DNA of 64,000 bases from Azomonas macrocytogenes (GCF_014191985.1 NZ_JACHXI010000001.1:1-64000), one strand, 5' to 3'; counted from the stretch's first letter, positions 30,362-40,233 are shown. The notes: generated by a model from the sequence alone, not told the origin. Translations and numbers: made by a program.

Positions 30362-31258
30362 CTATCCCCTGGGATGATGCTTGGCATGCAGCTCCTGCAA
30401 ACGGGCCCGAGCAATATGAGTATAAATCTGGGTAGTCGAGAGATCGCTATGCCCTAACAACACCTGCACAGTACGCAGATCCGCACCGTGGTTGAGCAAA
30501 TGGGTTGCAAAGGCATGGCGCAGGGTATGCGGCGAAATAGGTTTATCGATTCCAGCTACCTGCGCATGCAATTTGACCCGGTACCAGAACGTCTGGCGAG
30601 TCATCTGCTCGCCCCTCTGACTGGGAAACAGAACCTCACTCGGCTTACCAGCCAACAAGGCAGGGCGTGCCTCGCTCAAATACCTGTCCAACCAGTACAT
30701 GGCCTCACCGCCAAGCGGTACCAGGCGCTCCTTACTGCCTTTACCGAAAACTCGTAGCACGCCTTGACGCAGGTTGATCTGATCGAGCGCCAGACTGACC
30801 AGTTCGGTTACTCGCAAGCCGCAGGCATACAGCACTTCCAGCATGGTGCGATCACGCAGCCCGAGGGGCGATTCGAGATCGGGGGCTAGCAACAGAGCTT
30901 CCACATTTGCCTCGGAAAGCACCTTTGGCAAAGGATGCCCCAAGCGAGGCAGCTCGATACGCAGGGTAGGGTCCTCTGCGATCAGTCCATCGCGCAGCAA
31001 ATAACGATAGAAACCTCGTAAAGCCGATAGGAAACGGGAAGTCGAGCGCGCCTTGTAACCCTGATCCAGGCGCCAGGCAAGGTAATCGGTAATGGCATCG
31101 CGCCCAGCCTGGCGCAACTCCAAGCCACGCTCGTGCAGCCAAGTATCGAACAAGGCCAAATCGGTACCGTAAGACTCACGGGTATTACCCGAGAGGCCTT
31201 TTTCCAACCACAAGGCATCGAGAAAGATGTCGATCAACGGATCAACCTGTGCAGTCAT
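30362..31258 (-). CDS. xerD: Site-specific tyrosine recombinase XerD
   Basis: With XerC, resolves chromosome dimers at dif under FtsK control. The 298-residue length and the family start are standard. Catalytic residues are R149, K173, H244, R247, H270 and Y279 (HTLRHAFATHL, LGHSDLSTTQIYTH). A start 80 codons upstream would run back into the rplS region and was rejected. Next to dsbC, as in other Pseudomonas, so this is the housekeeping recombinase and not a phage integrase. Confidence 0.96.
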   Translation of the reverse strand: MTAQVDPLIDIFLDALWLEKGLSGNTRESYGTDLALFDTWLHERGLELRQAGRDAITDYLAWRLDQGYKARSTSRFLSALRGFYRYLLRDGLIAEDPTLRIELPRLGHPLPKVLSEANVEALLLAPDLESPLGLRDRTMLEVLYACGLRVTELVSLALDQINLRQGVLRVFGKGSKERLVPLGGEAMYWLDRYLSEARPALLAGKPSEVLFPSQRGEQMTRQTFWYRVKLHAQVAGIDKPISPHTLRHAFATHLLNHGADLRTVQVLLGHSDLSTTQIYTHIARARLQELHAKHHPRG

Positions 31259-31302
31259 GGGCAAGCCAGGCAAAGGAAGTGAATATCTTTTTCCAAGACA
31301 AT

Positions 31303-31329
31303 AAAAAAGCAGCCAAAAGGCTGCTTTTT
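31303..31329 (-). terminator. Terminator of the rpsP-rimM-trmD-rplS operon
   Basis: A perfect ten-base stem, AAAAGCAGCC/GGCTGCTTTT, with a four-base loop. On the minus strand TTTTTTAT follows, 18 bp after the rplS stop. Confidence 0.9.
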
Positions 31330-31346
31330 CGACGATACATCCGCTA

Positions 31347-31697
31347 TCAGGAAAGCTTTTCCTTGATACGGGCAGCCTTGCCGGACAGCGCACGCAGATA
31401 GTACAGCTTCGCCTTGCGAACGTCACCGCGACGCTTGACGCTGATATTGTCAACCAACGGACTATAGGTCTGGAAAGTACGCTCCACACCAACACCATTG
31501 GAAATCTTGCGTACGGTAAAGGCGCTGTTCAGGCCGCGATTACGCTTGCCGATCACCACACCTTCGAAAGCCTGCAGACGCTGGCGGTCGCCTTCCTTCA
31601 CTTTCACTTGCACGATTACGGTATCGCCAGGGGCGAATCCCGGAATCTCCTTGTTCATCTGCTCGGCTTCGAGCTGCTGAATAATCTTGTTGGTCAT
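31347..31697 (-). CDS. rplS: 50S ribosomal protein L19 (bL19)
   Basis: The 116-residue bL19 sits at the 30S-50S interface. The start [14 protein letters not shown], the motif [17 protein letters not shown] and [12 protein letters not shown] are characteristic. AGGAG lies seven bases upstream. Last gene of the rpsP operon, followed at once by a strong terminator. Confidence 0.98.
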   Translation of the reverse strand: MTNKIIQQLEAEQMNKEIPGFAPGDTVIVQVKVKEGDRQRLQAFEGVVIGKRNRGLNSAFTVRKISNGVGVERTFQTYSPLVDNISVKRRGDVRKAKLYYLRALSGKAARIKEKLS

Positions 31698-31739
31698 GCT
31701 GATGCTCCTGAGACAAGCCTGTGGCTTGTCATCGATACG

Positions 31740-32483
31740 TTAACTATCGTCCCGCTGGCGAATGTATTCCGCCAGCAGCTTTTGCTCTTCTCCAGAAAGC
31801 GAGCGGCAATCCAGAAGATCGGCACGGCGCTCCCAGGTCCTACCCAGGGACTGCTGCAAACGCCAGCGCCGGATGTGTTCATGGTTACCACTGAGCAGCA
31901 CCTCAGGAACACGCTTATCCGCATATACCTCGGGTCGAGTATAGTGCGGGCAGTCGAGCAGGCCATCGCTGAACGAGTCCTCCTCGGCCGAATCCACATG
32001 GCCCAATGCTCCGGGAAGCAGCCGGGTCACGGCATCGATCAGCACCATGGCCGGCAGCTCACCGCCGGACAATACATAGTCGCCAACCGACCATTCCTCA
32101 TCCACATGCGCCTCGATAAAGCGCTCGTCTATTCCTTCGTAACGGCCGGCGATGAGAATCAAGGCATTCTCGGTAGCCAGTTCGCGGACACCTGCTTGCT
32201 CCAAGCGACGTCCTTGAGGCGACAAATAGATCACCTTTGCCGCATCGCCAGCCGCCTGCCTGGCCTCTGCCAAGGCGTCTTCCAGTGGCTTGATCTTCAT
32301 CACCATGCCCGGACCACCACCGAAGGGCCGGTCATCCACCGTCTGGTGACGATCGTCGGTATAGCTCCGGGGGTTCCAGCAAGTCAGTCGCAGCAGTCCT
32401 TGCTTGATTGCACGACTACTGATTCCGTACTCTCGGATGGCAGCGAACATTTCTGGAAACAGGGTAATGACTTCAATACGCAT
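31740..32483 (-). CDS. trmD: tRNA (guanine-N1)-methyltransferase
   Basis: Methylates G37 next to the anticodon of tRNAs reading CNN and some others, preventing frameshifts. The 247-residue SPOUT enzyme shows the trefoil-knot motifs [26 protein letters not shown] and [15 protein letters not shown]. Thirteen bases follow the rimM stop; rplS follows 42 bp later. Conserved operon order. Confidence 0.97.
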   Translation of the reverse strand: MRIEVITLFPEMFAAIREYGISSRAIKQGLLRLTCWNPRSYTDDRHQTVDDRPFGGGPGMVMKIKPLEDALAEARQAAGDAAKVIYLSPQGRRLEQAGVRELATENALILIAGRYEGIDERFIEAHVDEEWSVGDYVLSGGELPAMVLIDAVTRLLPGALGHVDSAEEDSFSDGLLDCPHYTRPEVYADKRVPEVLLSGNHEHIRRWRLQQSLGRTWERRADLLDCRSLSGEEQKLLAEYIRQRDDS

Positions 32484-32496
32484 ACTGCGCTGCCGC

Positions 32497-33030
32497 TCAG
32501 AAATCTGAGTCCCAATCGACGCTCATTTCACCTGCAGCCAAGTCGATACTCAAAACGCAATGATCGATATAAGGCAACAGCCTTTCGCGATCGTCCAGGC
32601 TATCTTCACAGGGCCGAACTACCAATACGTCGTTGGCTCCCGTCTCGAGCAGATGATGAACCTTACCCAGCAATTCGCCAGCCTGATTGGTGACTTTCAA
32701 GCCTTCGAGCTGATACCAGTAGTATTCGCCATCCTCAAGCACAGGCAGTTGCTGCTTGGGCAGGTAAATCTCGAAGTCAGCATAACTTCTCGCCTCTTCC
32801 CGATCCTCCAACCCTTTGAGCCTGGCCACCAGGATATTACCTTGCAGGCGTCCCTGGAGCAGTTCCACCTGCCTGACTTCCTCACCTCGCCGTAGCGTCC
32901 AGTGACGATAATCCAGCAGGTTATCTATCGGATCGGTATAGGAATAAACCTTGACCTCACCGCGAACACCATGCACCGAAACGATCTTGCCGAGAATCAG
33001 CAACTCATCGGCAGCAGGCGTCGTGCTCAT
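32497..33030 (-). CDS. rimM: 16S rRNA maturation factor RimM
   Basis: Assists 30S head assembly by binding ribosomal protein S19. The 177-residue protein has the N-terminal RimM beta-barrel ([22 protein letters not shown] shortened: [15 protein letters not shown]) and a C-terminal PRC barrel ([26 protein letters not shown]). It begins five bases after rpsP. Confidence 0.95.
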   Translation of the reverse strand: MSTTPAADELLILGKIVSVHGVRGEVKVYSYTDPIDNLLDYRHWTLRRGEEVRQVELLQGRLQGNILVARLKGLEDREEARSYADFEIYLPKQQLPVLEDGEYYWYQLEGLKVTNQAGELLGKVHHLLETGANDVLVVRPCEDSLDDRERLLPYIDHCVLSIDLAAGEMSVDWDSDF

Positions 33031-33035
33031 CTCGC

Positions 33036-33290
33036 TCAGGCAGCAACGCCTTTAGCAGCGTCCTTGAGGAGCTGGGCAACGCGCTCTGACGGCTGTGCGC
33101 CTTGGCTCAACCAGTAAGAAACCCGCTCCTGGTCGACGGAAAGACGCACTTCGCCACCTGCAGCGATCGGGTTGAAGAAACCGATGCGCTCAACGAAACG
33201 ACCATCGCGAGCATTGCGGCTGTTGGTCACGGTCAGGTGGTAGAAAGGGCGCTTCTTGGAGCCGCCACGAGCAAGACGGATGGTTACCAT
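33036..33290 (-). CDS. rpsP: 30S ribosomal protein S16 (bS16)
   Basis: An 84-residue bS16 with the start [19 protein letters not shown] and the motif [17 protein letters not shown]. First gene of the rpsP-rimM-trmD-rplS operon, behind a good sigma-70 promoter at 33362-33389. Confidence 0.98.
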   Translation of the reverse strand: MVTIRLARGGSKKRPFYHLTVTNSRNARDGRFVERIGFFNPIAAGGEVRLSVDQERVSYWLSQGAQPSERVAQLLKDAAKGVAA

Positions 33291-33361
33291 GTGAAGATTG
33301 TTCCTGTAGTTGCTACTGCAAATCTTGAATTCATAAGGGCCTTTGGCCCGGAAGGTCGCAC

Positions 33362-33389
33362 ATTCTAAGGATTATCCGTCACTTTGCAA
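33362..33389 (-). promoter_or_regulatory. Sigma-70 promoter of the rpsP operon
   Basis: Minus-strand -35 TTGCAA (33389-33384) and -10 TAGAAT (33367-33362), 16 bp apart. Transcription would start near 33355, giving a leader of about 65 nt with a GGGCC-N3-GGCCC hairpin just after the start. Confidence 0.7.
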
Positions 33390-33466
33390 ATCCGTTTTGC
33401 GAAGCATCGTGGCCGAAACGATTGAGCAAATGCTTCGGAAATATCCCTTTTGGGCTACATACAGCC

Positions 33467-34843
33467 TCAGAACTTGGGCATCCCGCCACCGGGAAACATG
33501 CTACCCATGCCACGCATCATCTTGGCCATACCACCCTTTCCGGTAACTTTTTTCATCATCTTCTGCATCTGTTTGTGCTGCTTGATTACTCGGCCGACAT
33601 CCTGCACCTGGGTACCGGACCCCAGTGCGATACGGCGCTTGCGCGAGCCACTGATGATATCGGGGTTACGGCGTTCCGCCTGCGTCATGGAGTTGATAAT
33701 AGCTTCCATCTGGGAAAACTGCTTCTCTGCCGTGTCCTGAACGTTGCCCATCTGCGACAGGTTAATGCCACCGATAGCCGGCAATTTTTCCATCAGACTT
33801 CCGAAACCGCCCATGCTTTTCATCTGCTGGAGCTGGTCACGAAAATCCTCAAGATCGAATCCCTTGCCCTTCTTCAGCTTGCTGGTGAGCTTTTCCGCTC
33901 GCTCTCGATCCAGGTTTTGCTCGGCCTGTTCGATCAGGCTCAGCACATCGCCCATGCCGAGAATACGTGAGGCAACCCGGTCCGGATGGAATGGATCGAG
34001 TGCATCGCTTTTCTCACCCATCCCCAGAAACTTGATGGGCTTGCCAGTAATTGCCCGCACGGACAGCGCCGCGCCACCGCGCGCATCGCCATCGACCTTG
34101 GTCAGAATCACGCCTGTCAGTGGCAAGGCATCGCCGAACGCCTTGGCAGTATTGGCAGCATCCTGGCCAGTCATGGAATCGACGATGAACAGCGTCTCGA
34201 CCGGCTTGATGGCAGCGTGGACAGCCTGGATTTCCTGCATCATGCCGGTATCGATATGCAGGCGGCCGGCAGTATCCACCAGCACGACGTCGATGAACTT
34301 GAGCTTGGCTTCGCGGATTGCTGCCTGGGCGATATCGACCGGCTTCTGGCTCGAGTCGGATGGATAGAAGGTCACCCCTACTTCAGCAGCCAGCGTTTCC
34401 AACTGCTTGATGGCAGCCGGGCGATAGATATCGGCGGAAACCACCAGTACGGACTTTTTCTTACGCTCCTTGAGGAAGCGGGCCAGCTTTCCAACCGTAG
34501 TAGTCTTGCCCGCGCCCTGCAGGCCAGCCATCAACACCACAGCAGGCGGAACCGCGTTCAATGCCAAGTCTTCGTTGGCCGATCCCATCAATTCTTCAAG
34601 CTCGGTACGAACAATCTTCACGAAAGCCTGGCCGGGCGTCAGGCTTTTCGAAACCTCGGTACCGACTGCCCGCTCCTTGACCTTGCCGACGAAGTCCTTG
34701 ACCACCGGCAATGCGACATCGGCTTCGAGCAAGGCCATACGCACTTCGCGCAGTGTGTCCCTGATGTTGTCTTCGGTCAGCTTGGCCTTGCCGGTGACAT
34801 GGCGAAGAGTCTGGGAAAGACGGTCGGTAAGATTTTCGAACAT
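33467..34843 (-). CDS. ffh: Signal recognition particle protein Ffh
   Basis: The GTPase that, with 4.5S RNA, targets nascent membrane proteins to FtsY. The 458-residue protein has the N helical bundle, the G domain (P-loop GLQGAGKTTT near residue 107, DTAGR, TKVDGDARGG) and a methionine-rich M domain with KQMQKMMKKVTGKGG near the C-terminus. It precedes rpsP on the same strand but is separated by 176 bp that hold the rpsP promoter. Confidence 0.98.
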   Translation of the reverse strand: MFENLTDRLSQTLRHVTGKAKLTEDNIRDTLREVRMALLEADVALPVVKDFVGKVKERAVGTEVSKSLTPGQAFVKIVRTELEELMGSANEDLALNAVPPAVVLMAGLQGAGKTTTVGKLARFLKERKKKSVLVVSADIYRPAAIKQLETLAAEVGVTFYPSDSSQKPVDIAQAAIREAKLKFIDVVLVDTAGRLHIDTGMMQEIQAVHAAIKPVETLFIVDSMTGQDAANTAKAFGDALPLTGVILTKVDGDARGGAALSVRAITGKPIKFLGMGEKSDALDPFHPDRVASRILGMGDVLSLIEQAEQNLDRERAEKLTSKLKKGKGFDLEDFRDQLQQMKSMGGFGSLMEKLPAIGGINLSQMGNVQDTAEKQFSQMEAIINSMTQAERRNPDIISGSRKRRIALGSGTQVQDVGRVIKQHKQMQKMMKKVTGKGGMAKMMRGMGSMFPGGGMPKF

Positions 34844-35004
34844 GAGTCATTCCACACTTAGCTGGGATAACGATTATAAAAGGCGCCAACCGTATGCCGA
34901 TAGTCCGCCAATCAGTGTTTTCCAGTCGAGAAAGGCCTGGAAGCTTTTTCAGCTGGTATGTTTATGACACACTCAGGTTCTTTTCGAATCAGTTCTCAAT
35001 AACT

Positions 35005-35805
35005 ATGCACCCTCTGCTGCCCAGCCTCGCTGCCGCCTGCCTTTATGCTGGCGCTACTGGATACCAAGGCCTGCGTCTGGCGCAACGTACCCCGCCAGAC
35101 AGACGGATTCTGGTCGGGATCGGCATTCTCGCCCTGCTTGCCCATAGTCTGAGCCTATTCCAGCAACTGCTGAGCCCGGCAGGACTGCACCTGGATTTCT
35201 TCAACGCATCCAGTCTGATTGCTGCTTCGATCATATGCCTGATGCTGCTGGCGCTGCGACGAATACCTGTCGACAACTTGCTGTTGCTGCTTTTTCCGAT
35301 GGGTATGCTAACCGTACTGCTTGCCCAGTTCGCGCCATCAGGAACTGCACCGCCTATTACCGAAAAACCGGGGATTCTGGCGCACATCCTGTTATCGATC
35401 CTGGCCTACGGCATGTTCACCATTGCTGCACTTCAGGCTCTGCTTCTGCTGTTGCAAAATTACAATCTCAAGCACAAGCATCCTTCCGGCCTGATCAAGA
35501 ACTTTCCACCCTTGCAGACCATGGAAAGCCTGCTGTTCAATTTTATCGCGGCTGGCTGGGTGCTGCTGTTCGCCTCGTTGCTGTCCGGGTGGCTGTTTCT
35601 TAATGATATGTTCGCCCAGCATCTGGTGCACAAAACCTTTCTCTCGGTCATTGCCTGGATCGTTTTCGGCTTTCTACTGCTGGGACGCCGCTACTTCGGC
35701 TGGCGCGGGCTTATCGCCGTGCGCTGGACGCTGTCCGGCTTCTGGCTGCTGATGCTGGCTTACTTCGGCAGCAAGCTGGTGCGTGAATATATCCTGCACG
35801 TCTGA
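35005..35805 (+). CDS. ypjD: YpjD-like inner membrane protein (CcsA/cytochrome c assembly family)
   Basis: A 266-residue protein with about eight transmembrane helices. It belongs to the CcsA/ResC-like family, whose members take part in cytochrome c assembly; E. coli YpjD is encoded next to ffh, as here, and its function is not known. Histidines in HKTFLSVIAWIVFG and GILAHILLSILAYG match the conserved haem-handling histidines. ATG 35005 gives the normal N-terminus, with a weak ribosome binding site; the in-frame extension is not homologous. Confidence 0.85.
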   Translation: MHPLLPSLAAACLYAGATGYQGLRLAQRTPPDRRILVGIGILALLAHSLSLFQQLLSPAGLHLDFFNASSLIAASIICLMLLALRRIPVDNLLLLLFPMGMLTVLLAQFAPSGTAPPITEKPGILAHILLSILAYGMFTIAALQALLLLLQNYNLKHKHPSGLIKNFPPLQTMESLLFNFIAAGWVLLFASLLSGWLFLNDMFAQHLVHKTFLSVIAWIVFGFLLLGRRYFGWRGLIAVRWTLSGFWLLMLAYFGSKLVREYILHV

Positions 35806-35843
35806 AGCCCTTACTCCAAACGCCCGGACCGACTTTCGAGCAT

Positions 35844-36045
35844 TTACTTGTAGAATCCATGCAGCCTGGCCCGCTCGTCGCAGCGGGCAAGTATCCGGCG
35901 ACGCTCGTCATTGCCCAGCCCAGCAGGTAATTCCTTCAAGCGAACGGGAGCAGCCGATGCTGGCGCAAGGGAATGCCACGGTTTTTTCGGCTGAGCGAGG
36001 ATTACCCGACGGCCACTCTTCTGTGCGAGGGCTCCCTGCCCCTCA
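35844..36045 (-). pseudogene. Decayed DUF1289 gene with a frameshift
   Basis: Directly after the gamma-carbonic-anhydrase gene one minus-strand frame encodes FPCASIGCSRSLEGITCWAG and then stops, while the next frame continues LGNDERRRILARCDERAR to a TAA at 35846-35844. Joined, they match the end of DUF1289 proteins (CxGCxRSLxEIxxW, then a charged helix). The break lies in TGGGCTGGGC (35922-35913); one more TGGGC unit would restore WAGLGNDERRR. The cysteine spacing, the missing upstream SPC motif and no clear start suggest real decay rather than a single read error. Confidence 0.5.
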
Positions 36046-36576
36046 TCAATCGACCTGCTTGCGCAGCTCGCGCGCATAGCGGCGAGCGTTCTCGACATAA
36101 TGAGCAGCACTGGCTTCGAGCTGCTTTTTTTGTTCTTCGGTAAGTTCGCGCACCACTTTGCCGGGGGAGCCCATCACCAGAGAGCCATCGGGGATTTCTC
36201 GCCCCTCGGGAATCAGCGTATTGGCGCCGATCAGACAATGCTTGCCGATCTTCGCTCCGTTCAGGATCACCGAATTGATACCTATCAGGCTGTAATCGCC
36301 TACTGTGCAGCCATGCAGCATGACGTTATGTCCGACAGTGACGCCTGTACCCAGGATAAGCGGATGCCCCATATCGGTATGCAGCACACTGCCATCCTGA
36401 ACATTGCTGTTTTCACCGATATGGATCAGCTCGTTGTCGCCACGCGCCACTACACCGAACCAGACGCTGGCTCCAGCCTCCAGTTTCACTTTGCCAACCA
36501 GCGTAGCATTCGGCGCAATCCAGCTTTGCGGGTGGCTCTCAATGAAGAACTCTCCAAGACGATATTGCACAGTCAT
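36046..36576 (-). CDS. Gamma-carbonic anhydrase-like hexapeptide protein (YrdA type)
   Basis: A 176-residue left-handed beta-helix protein with hexapeptide repeats ([18 protein letters not shown] onward). The three zinc ligands of gamma-carbonic anhydrases are H66, H83 and H88 ([15 protein letters not shown]). Related proteins include E. coli YrdA and CaiE/PaaY; carbonic anhydrase activity is not assured. The start overlaps the Nudix gene as ATGA. Confidence 0.88.
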   Translation of the reverse strand: MTVQYRLGEFFIESHPQSWIAPNATLVGKVKLEAGASVWFGVVARGDNELIHIGENSNVQDGSVLHTDMGHPLILGTGVTVGHNVMLHGCTVGDYSLIGINSVILNGAKIGKHCLIGANTLIPEGREIPDGSLVMGSPGKVVRELTEEQKKQLEASAAHYVENARRYARELRKQVD

Positions 36577-37178
36577 GAGCTCCTTGGATTCGGATCGGCA
36601 GCTTTTTGTAGCTTGATCCCGGCGTCATATACGAGATTGACCAGTTCGACGATCATCATCGCAGTCAACCCCCAGATCTTGTAGTCGCCATAGCGGTAAC
36701 AGGGCACGTGCCAGGTAGTACCCAGATGATCAATCCGGTGTGTGGTTTCCCGTGGCATCGTGCAGAAGAAATCAAGGGGTACCGAAAAAACCGACGCAAT
36801 CTCGGCATCGTTGGCCCGGTACTCAGTACAATCGGGAATCAGGCCAACATAAGGAATGACATGGATGCCATGGCGGGAAACCAGACTGCTCAAGGAGCCG
36901 ACAAGCTCCACTACGCCTGGCGATAAACCGATCTCTTCGGTCGTTTCACGCAAGGCCGTCTGGACCAGGTCAGCATCATTGGGGTCCCTGCGGCCACCGG
37001 GAAAAGCCACTTCACCACTATGGCTCGACAGGCTGCTGGCACGCAGCGTCAGTACCAACTCGGGTACCCGCCGCGATTTGACAATTGGCATCAGTACAGC
37101 GGCCTCAGGCAAAGGCGCTTCGAACTTCAGCAGTCGTGGCGAGTGGTTGCGCACGCGACACATGATATCGCTCAGCAT
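36573..37178 (-). CDS. Nudix hydrolase, CoA-pyrophosphatase type (NudL/YeaB)
   Basis: A 201-residue Nudix enzyme with the box [20 protein letters not shown] followed by EEIGL, preceded by the [20 protein letters not shown] region that is the UPF0035 signature of CoA-diphosphatases. The first acidic residue of the box is aspartate. It probably cleaves CoA or oxidised CoA to phosphopantetheine and 3',5'-ADP. Overlaps the next gene by four bases, so the two form a pair. Confidence 0.85.
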   Translation of the reverse strand: MLSDIMCRVRNHSPRLLKFEAPLPEAAVLMPIVKSRRVPELVLTLRASSLSSHSGEVAFPGGRRDPNDADLVQTALRETTEEIGLSPGVVELVGSLSSLVSRHGIHVIPYVGLIPDCTEYRANDAEIASVFSVPLDFFCTMPRETTHRIDHLGTTWHVPCYRYGDYKIWGLTAMMIVELVNLVYDAGIKLQKAADPNPRSS

Positions 37179-37471
37179 GCAGTGTCCCGTTCCGGTTTTT
37201 CATCATCATGGCATGAAAAAAGAGCGCTACTCAAACCAGAACCAGCGCTCGGCTACCTTGCACTTCGACGCGCAACGTATGGCGGCCTCATTTTTCAATC
37301 AAAGTTCGATTCCCTGGCAGGCGCCGGCTTTCCCGAGCACCGCTCGTATCTTAGAATACGTCATCTCCAGCCGGGCACTGCGAACCTTTCCCGCTCGCAA
37401 CACAGCCATCGTATCGATGATATGTGTCCCGCCAACAGGCCTGATTTCCCTTTTCATCCAGGAAGTACTAG

Positions 37472-37975
37472 ATGCGCTGGTTGCTTGCCTTATTCTGCCT
37501 ACCATTCGCAGTATTCACCTACGCCAATGTCTCTCCATTTTTGCAAGGCAAGTCCATAGACAAGGTGCTGGTAGTGAAGTCCGAACGAAAACTGCATCTG
37601 TTGAGCAAGGGGGAAACCCTCAAGAGCTACAAGGTTTCGCTGGGCAAACAGCCCAAAGGAGCCAAGCGGCGCGAAGGGGACCGGCGAACGCCCGAAGGGC
37701 TTTACTGGATCGACTGGCGCAAGACCAGCGACAAATTCAATCTCTCCATGCACATCTCCTACCCCAATGCCCGGGATCTGGCGCGCTCCAAGGCCGAGAA
37801 TGTCTCTCCGGGAGGCATGATCATGCTGCATGGCACACCGCTGGATAACAACTATCCCGAGTGGTACTTCAATAGCCTGGACTGGACCGAAGGCTGTATC
37901 GCCCTGAGCAACGCAGACATGCAGGAAATCTGGCAACTGGTCAAAGATGGCACGCTGATCGAAATCAAGCCCTAA
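37472..37975 (+). CDS. L,D-transpeptidase (YkuD domain) with signal peptide
   Basis: A 167-residue periplasmic protein: signal peptide at residues 1-18 (LLALFCLPFAVFTYA), then a YkuD catalytic domain whose active site is HGTPLDNN followed by DWTEGCIAL, giving the conserved histidine and the S/T-x-G-C cysteine. Such enzymes form 3-3 peptidoglycan cross-links, attach lipoproteins or, in the YafK/DpaA branch, release them; the compact form here resembles YafK-like single-domain members. AGGAAG precedes the ATG. It converges on the lipoprotein gene with an 11-bp gap. Confidence 0.85.
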   Translation: MRWLLALFCLPFAVFTYANVSPFLQGKSIDKVLVVKSERKLHLLSKGETLKSYKVSLGKQPKGAKRREGDRRTPEGLYWIDWRKTSDKFNLSMHISYPNARDLARSKAENVSPGGMIMLHGTPLDNNYPEWYFNSLDWTEGCIALSNADMQEIWQLVKDGTLIEIKP

Positions 37976-37986
37976 AAAACCCGGTT

Positions 37987-38364
37987 TTACGGTTTGGCCG
38001 GATAGATGGCCACAGTATCGCCAACACGGTAGTGACCGAGTTGGCGCAGCGTTTCCAGCCTGGCCTTTGCCCGGAAAGCATACTCGCTGGACGGATAGCG
38101 CGACTGAATGAAGAGATAAGTCTGCGCCGCATCGACGAACAACCCCTGCCGCTCCAGGCAGTTTCCACGCAACAGCGAAATCTCGGGCTGCATGCTGCTG
38201 CCGACACGACGCTGTCGCTCAGCCTGAGATAGGGCCAGCAATGTCCCCAGGCAGTCATTGGCCGCATAGGCTTCGTAGGCGCTGTCCATATAGCGATCCG
38301 CGGCGCCACGACTCGAACAGGCGCCACAGGACAAAGCGAGAATCAGAACGATCAGGGTACGCAT
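37987..38364 (-). CDS. Small predicted lipoprotein with a TPR-like region
   Basis: A 125-residue protein with a lipoprotein-type signal (MRTLIVLILALSCGACSSRG); lipidation would be at Cys13 or Cys16, as the box is not ideal. The remainder is helical, alanine- and arginine-rich, with repeat-like segments (AADRYMDSAYEAYAANDCL, QTYLFIQSRYPSSEYAFRAKAR) reminiscent of tetratricopeptide helices. GGAGGAG lies before the ATG. Function unknown; convergent with the transpeptidase gene. Confidence 0.75.
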   Translation of the reverse strand: MRTLIVLILALSCGACSSRGAADRYMDSAYEAYAANDCLGTLLALSQAERQRRVGSSMQPEISLLRGNCLERQGLFVDAAQTYLFIQSRYPSSEYAFRAKARLETLRQLGHYRVGDTVAIYPAKP

Positions 38365-38690
38365 GGTGAACTCCTCCGCTCATGCCTTGTCGGCCAGGCT
38401 GAAAAAACCTGAAGGCTTCGCCACCATGAAGAAGAATACGGTCATCCACCGTATGCCTATCGGGTAGTACTGTCATTTTGCCCGCCAGCTGCCGTCATCT
38501 CTCCGATGGTCCTATGTCGGAAGAGGCCCTAATCTTGGCATTCTGCCGCCTTATGCATAGCGGCGTTCTGGTGTCTCCTCCGCTCAGGCGCGCTATACTG
38601 CCGCACCCTATTATTCAAATTATTTAATGGCGCGTCCGCTTGTCCGGCGCGCATCGATTGTTCCTACTCTAATAAATGAGGACGCGTTGC
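38365..38690. other. Intergenic region and probable fumarase promoter
   Basis: About 325 bp between the divergent lipoprotein and fumarase genes. A good -10, TATACT within GCGCTATACTG, lies at 38594-38599, about 90 bp before the fumarase ATG, but without a convincing -35. No gene with a ribosome binding site and no known operator was seen. Confidence 0.45.
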
Positions 38691-40214
38691 ATGACCGTGA
38701 TCAAGCAGGAAGACCTGATACAAAGCGTCGCCGATTCGCTTCAATTCATCTCCTACTACCACCCCGTGGACTTCATCCAGGCAATGCATGAGGCCTATTT
38801 GCGCGAGGAATCGCCTTCTGCGCGCGATTCGATTGCGCAAATTTTAATCAACTCGCGTATGTGCGCCACCGGCCATCGGCCGATCTGCCAGGACACCGGC
38901 ATCGTCACCGTCTTCGTCAAGGTTGGTATGGACGTGCGCTGGGACGGCGCGACGCTGAGCGTCGACGACATGATCAATGAGGGCGTGCGACGCGCCTACA
39001 ACCTGCCGGAAAACGTGCTGCGCGCCTCGATCCTCGCCGACCCGGCCGGTGCCCGCAAGAACACCAAGGACAACACCCCGGCAGTGATCCACTACTCCAT
39101 CGTCCCTGGCGACAAGGTGGAAGTGGACGTCGCAGCCAAGGGTGGCGGCTCCGAGAACAAATCGAAAATGGCCATGCTCAACCCTTCCGACTCCATCGTC
39201 GACTGGGTGCTGAAGACGGTACCGACCATGGGCGCGGGCTGGTGTCCGCCGGGCATGCTAGGCCTGGGTATTGGCGGTACTGCCGAGAAAGCCGCGCTAC
39301 TGGCCAAGGAAGCGCTGATGGATGAAATCGACATCCATGAACTGAAGGCCCGTGGCCCGCAAAATCGCGTCGAAGAGCTGCGCCTGGAGCTGTTTGAAAA
39401 GGTCAACCAACTGGGCATCGGTGCCCAGGGCCTGGGTGGCCTGACCACCGTCCTGGATGTGAAGATCAAGGACTACCCAACCCACGCCGCCTCCCTACCG
39501 GTATGCATGATCCCCAACTGCGCCGCTACTCGCCATGCGCACTTCGTACTCGACGGTTCCGGCCCGGCGGCCCTGGAAGCTCCACCCCTGGACGCCTATC
39601 CGGAAATCGTCTGGGAAGCCGGCCCCTCCGCCCGCCGCGTCGACCTGAACACCGTCACGCCGGAAGACGTGCTGGCCTGGAAACCGGGCGAAACCCTGCT
39701 GCTCAACGGCAAGATGCTCACCGGCCGCGACGCCGCGCACAAGCGCATGGTGGACATGCTCAACAAAGGTGAGAAATTGCCAGTGGATCTAAAAGGTCGC
39801 TTCATCTACTACGTCGGCCCGGTCGATCCGGTTCGCGACGAAGTGGTTGGACCAGCCGGCCCGACTACAGCAACCCGGATGGATAAATTCACCCGGCAGA
39901 TTCTCGAAAGCACTGGCCTTTTGGGCATGATCGGCAAGTCCGAACGCGGTCCGATCGCCATCGAGGCGATCAAGGACAACAAAGCCGTGTACCTGATGGC
40001 CGTAGGCGGTGCCGCCTACCTGGTTGCCCAGGCGATCAAGGCGTCGAAAACCCTGGCGTTCGCCGAACTGGGCATGGAAGCCATCTACGAATTCGACGTG
40101 AAGGACATGCCGGTAACTGTCGCAGTCGATGCCAAGGGCGAGTCGGTGCATAACACCGGGCCAGCTCTGTGGCAGAAAAAAATCGCTGAGAGCCTGGCGG
40201 CCGAAGTGAAGTAA
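38691..40214 (+). CDS. fumA: Class I fumarate hydratase (iron-sulfur)
   Basis: Hydrates fumarate to malate in the citric acid cycle using an oxygen-sensitive [4Fe-4S] cluster. The 507-residue protein contains the cluster cysteines in HRPICQDTG, GWCPPGMLGLGIGGTAEKA and MIPNCAATRHAHF. Both the alpha-like and beta-like domains are fused in one chain, as in FumA/FumB. ATG 38691 has GAGG nine bases upstream; the in-frame ATG at 38676 overlaps that site. A strong terminator follows. Pseudomonads often also carry the iron-free FumC, which is not in this window. Confidence 0.95.
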   Translation: MTVIKQEDLIQSVADSLQFISYYHPVDFIQAMHEAYLREESPSARDSIAQILINSRMCATGHRPICQDTGIVTVFVKVGMDVRWDGATLSVDDMINEGVRRAYNLPENVLRASILADPAGARKNTKDNTPAVIHYSIVPGDKVEVDVAAKGGGSENKSKMAMLNPSDSIVDWVLKTVPTMGAGWCPPGMLGLGIGGTAEKAALLAKEALMDEIDIHELKARGPQNRVEELRLELFEKVNQLGIGAQGLGGLTTVLDVKIKDYPTHAASLPVCMIPNCAATRHAHFVLDGSGPAALEAPPLDAYPEIVWEAGPSARRVDLNTVTPEDVLAWKPGETLLLNGKMLTGRDAAHKRMVDMLNKGEKLPVDLKGRFIYYVGPVDPVRDEVVGPAGPTTATRMDKFTRQILESTGLLGMIGKSERGPIAIEAIKDNKAVYLMAVGGAAYLVAQAIKASKTLAFAELGMEAIYEFDVKDMPVTVAVDAKGESVHNTGPALWQKKIAESLAAEVK

Positions 40215-40233
40215 GTTGTTTTCTGTCTGAACG

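Noticed and set aside
30362..31258. XerD as a phage or island integrase
   Set aside because: Standard length and housekeeping neighbours (dsbC, hom, rplS); no attachment repeats or phage genes nearby.
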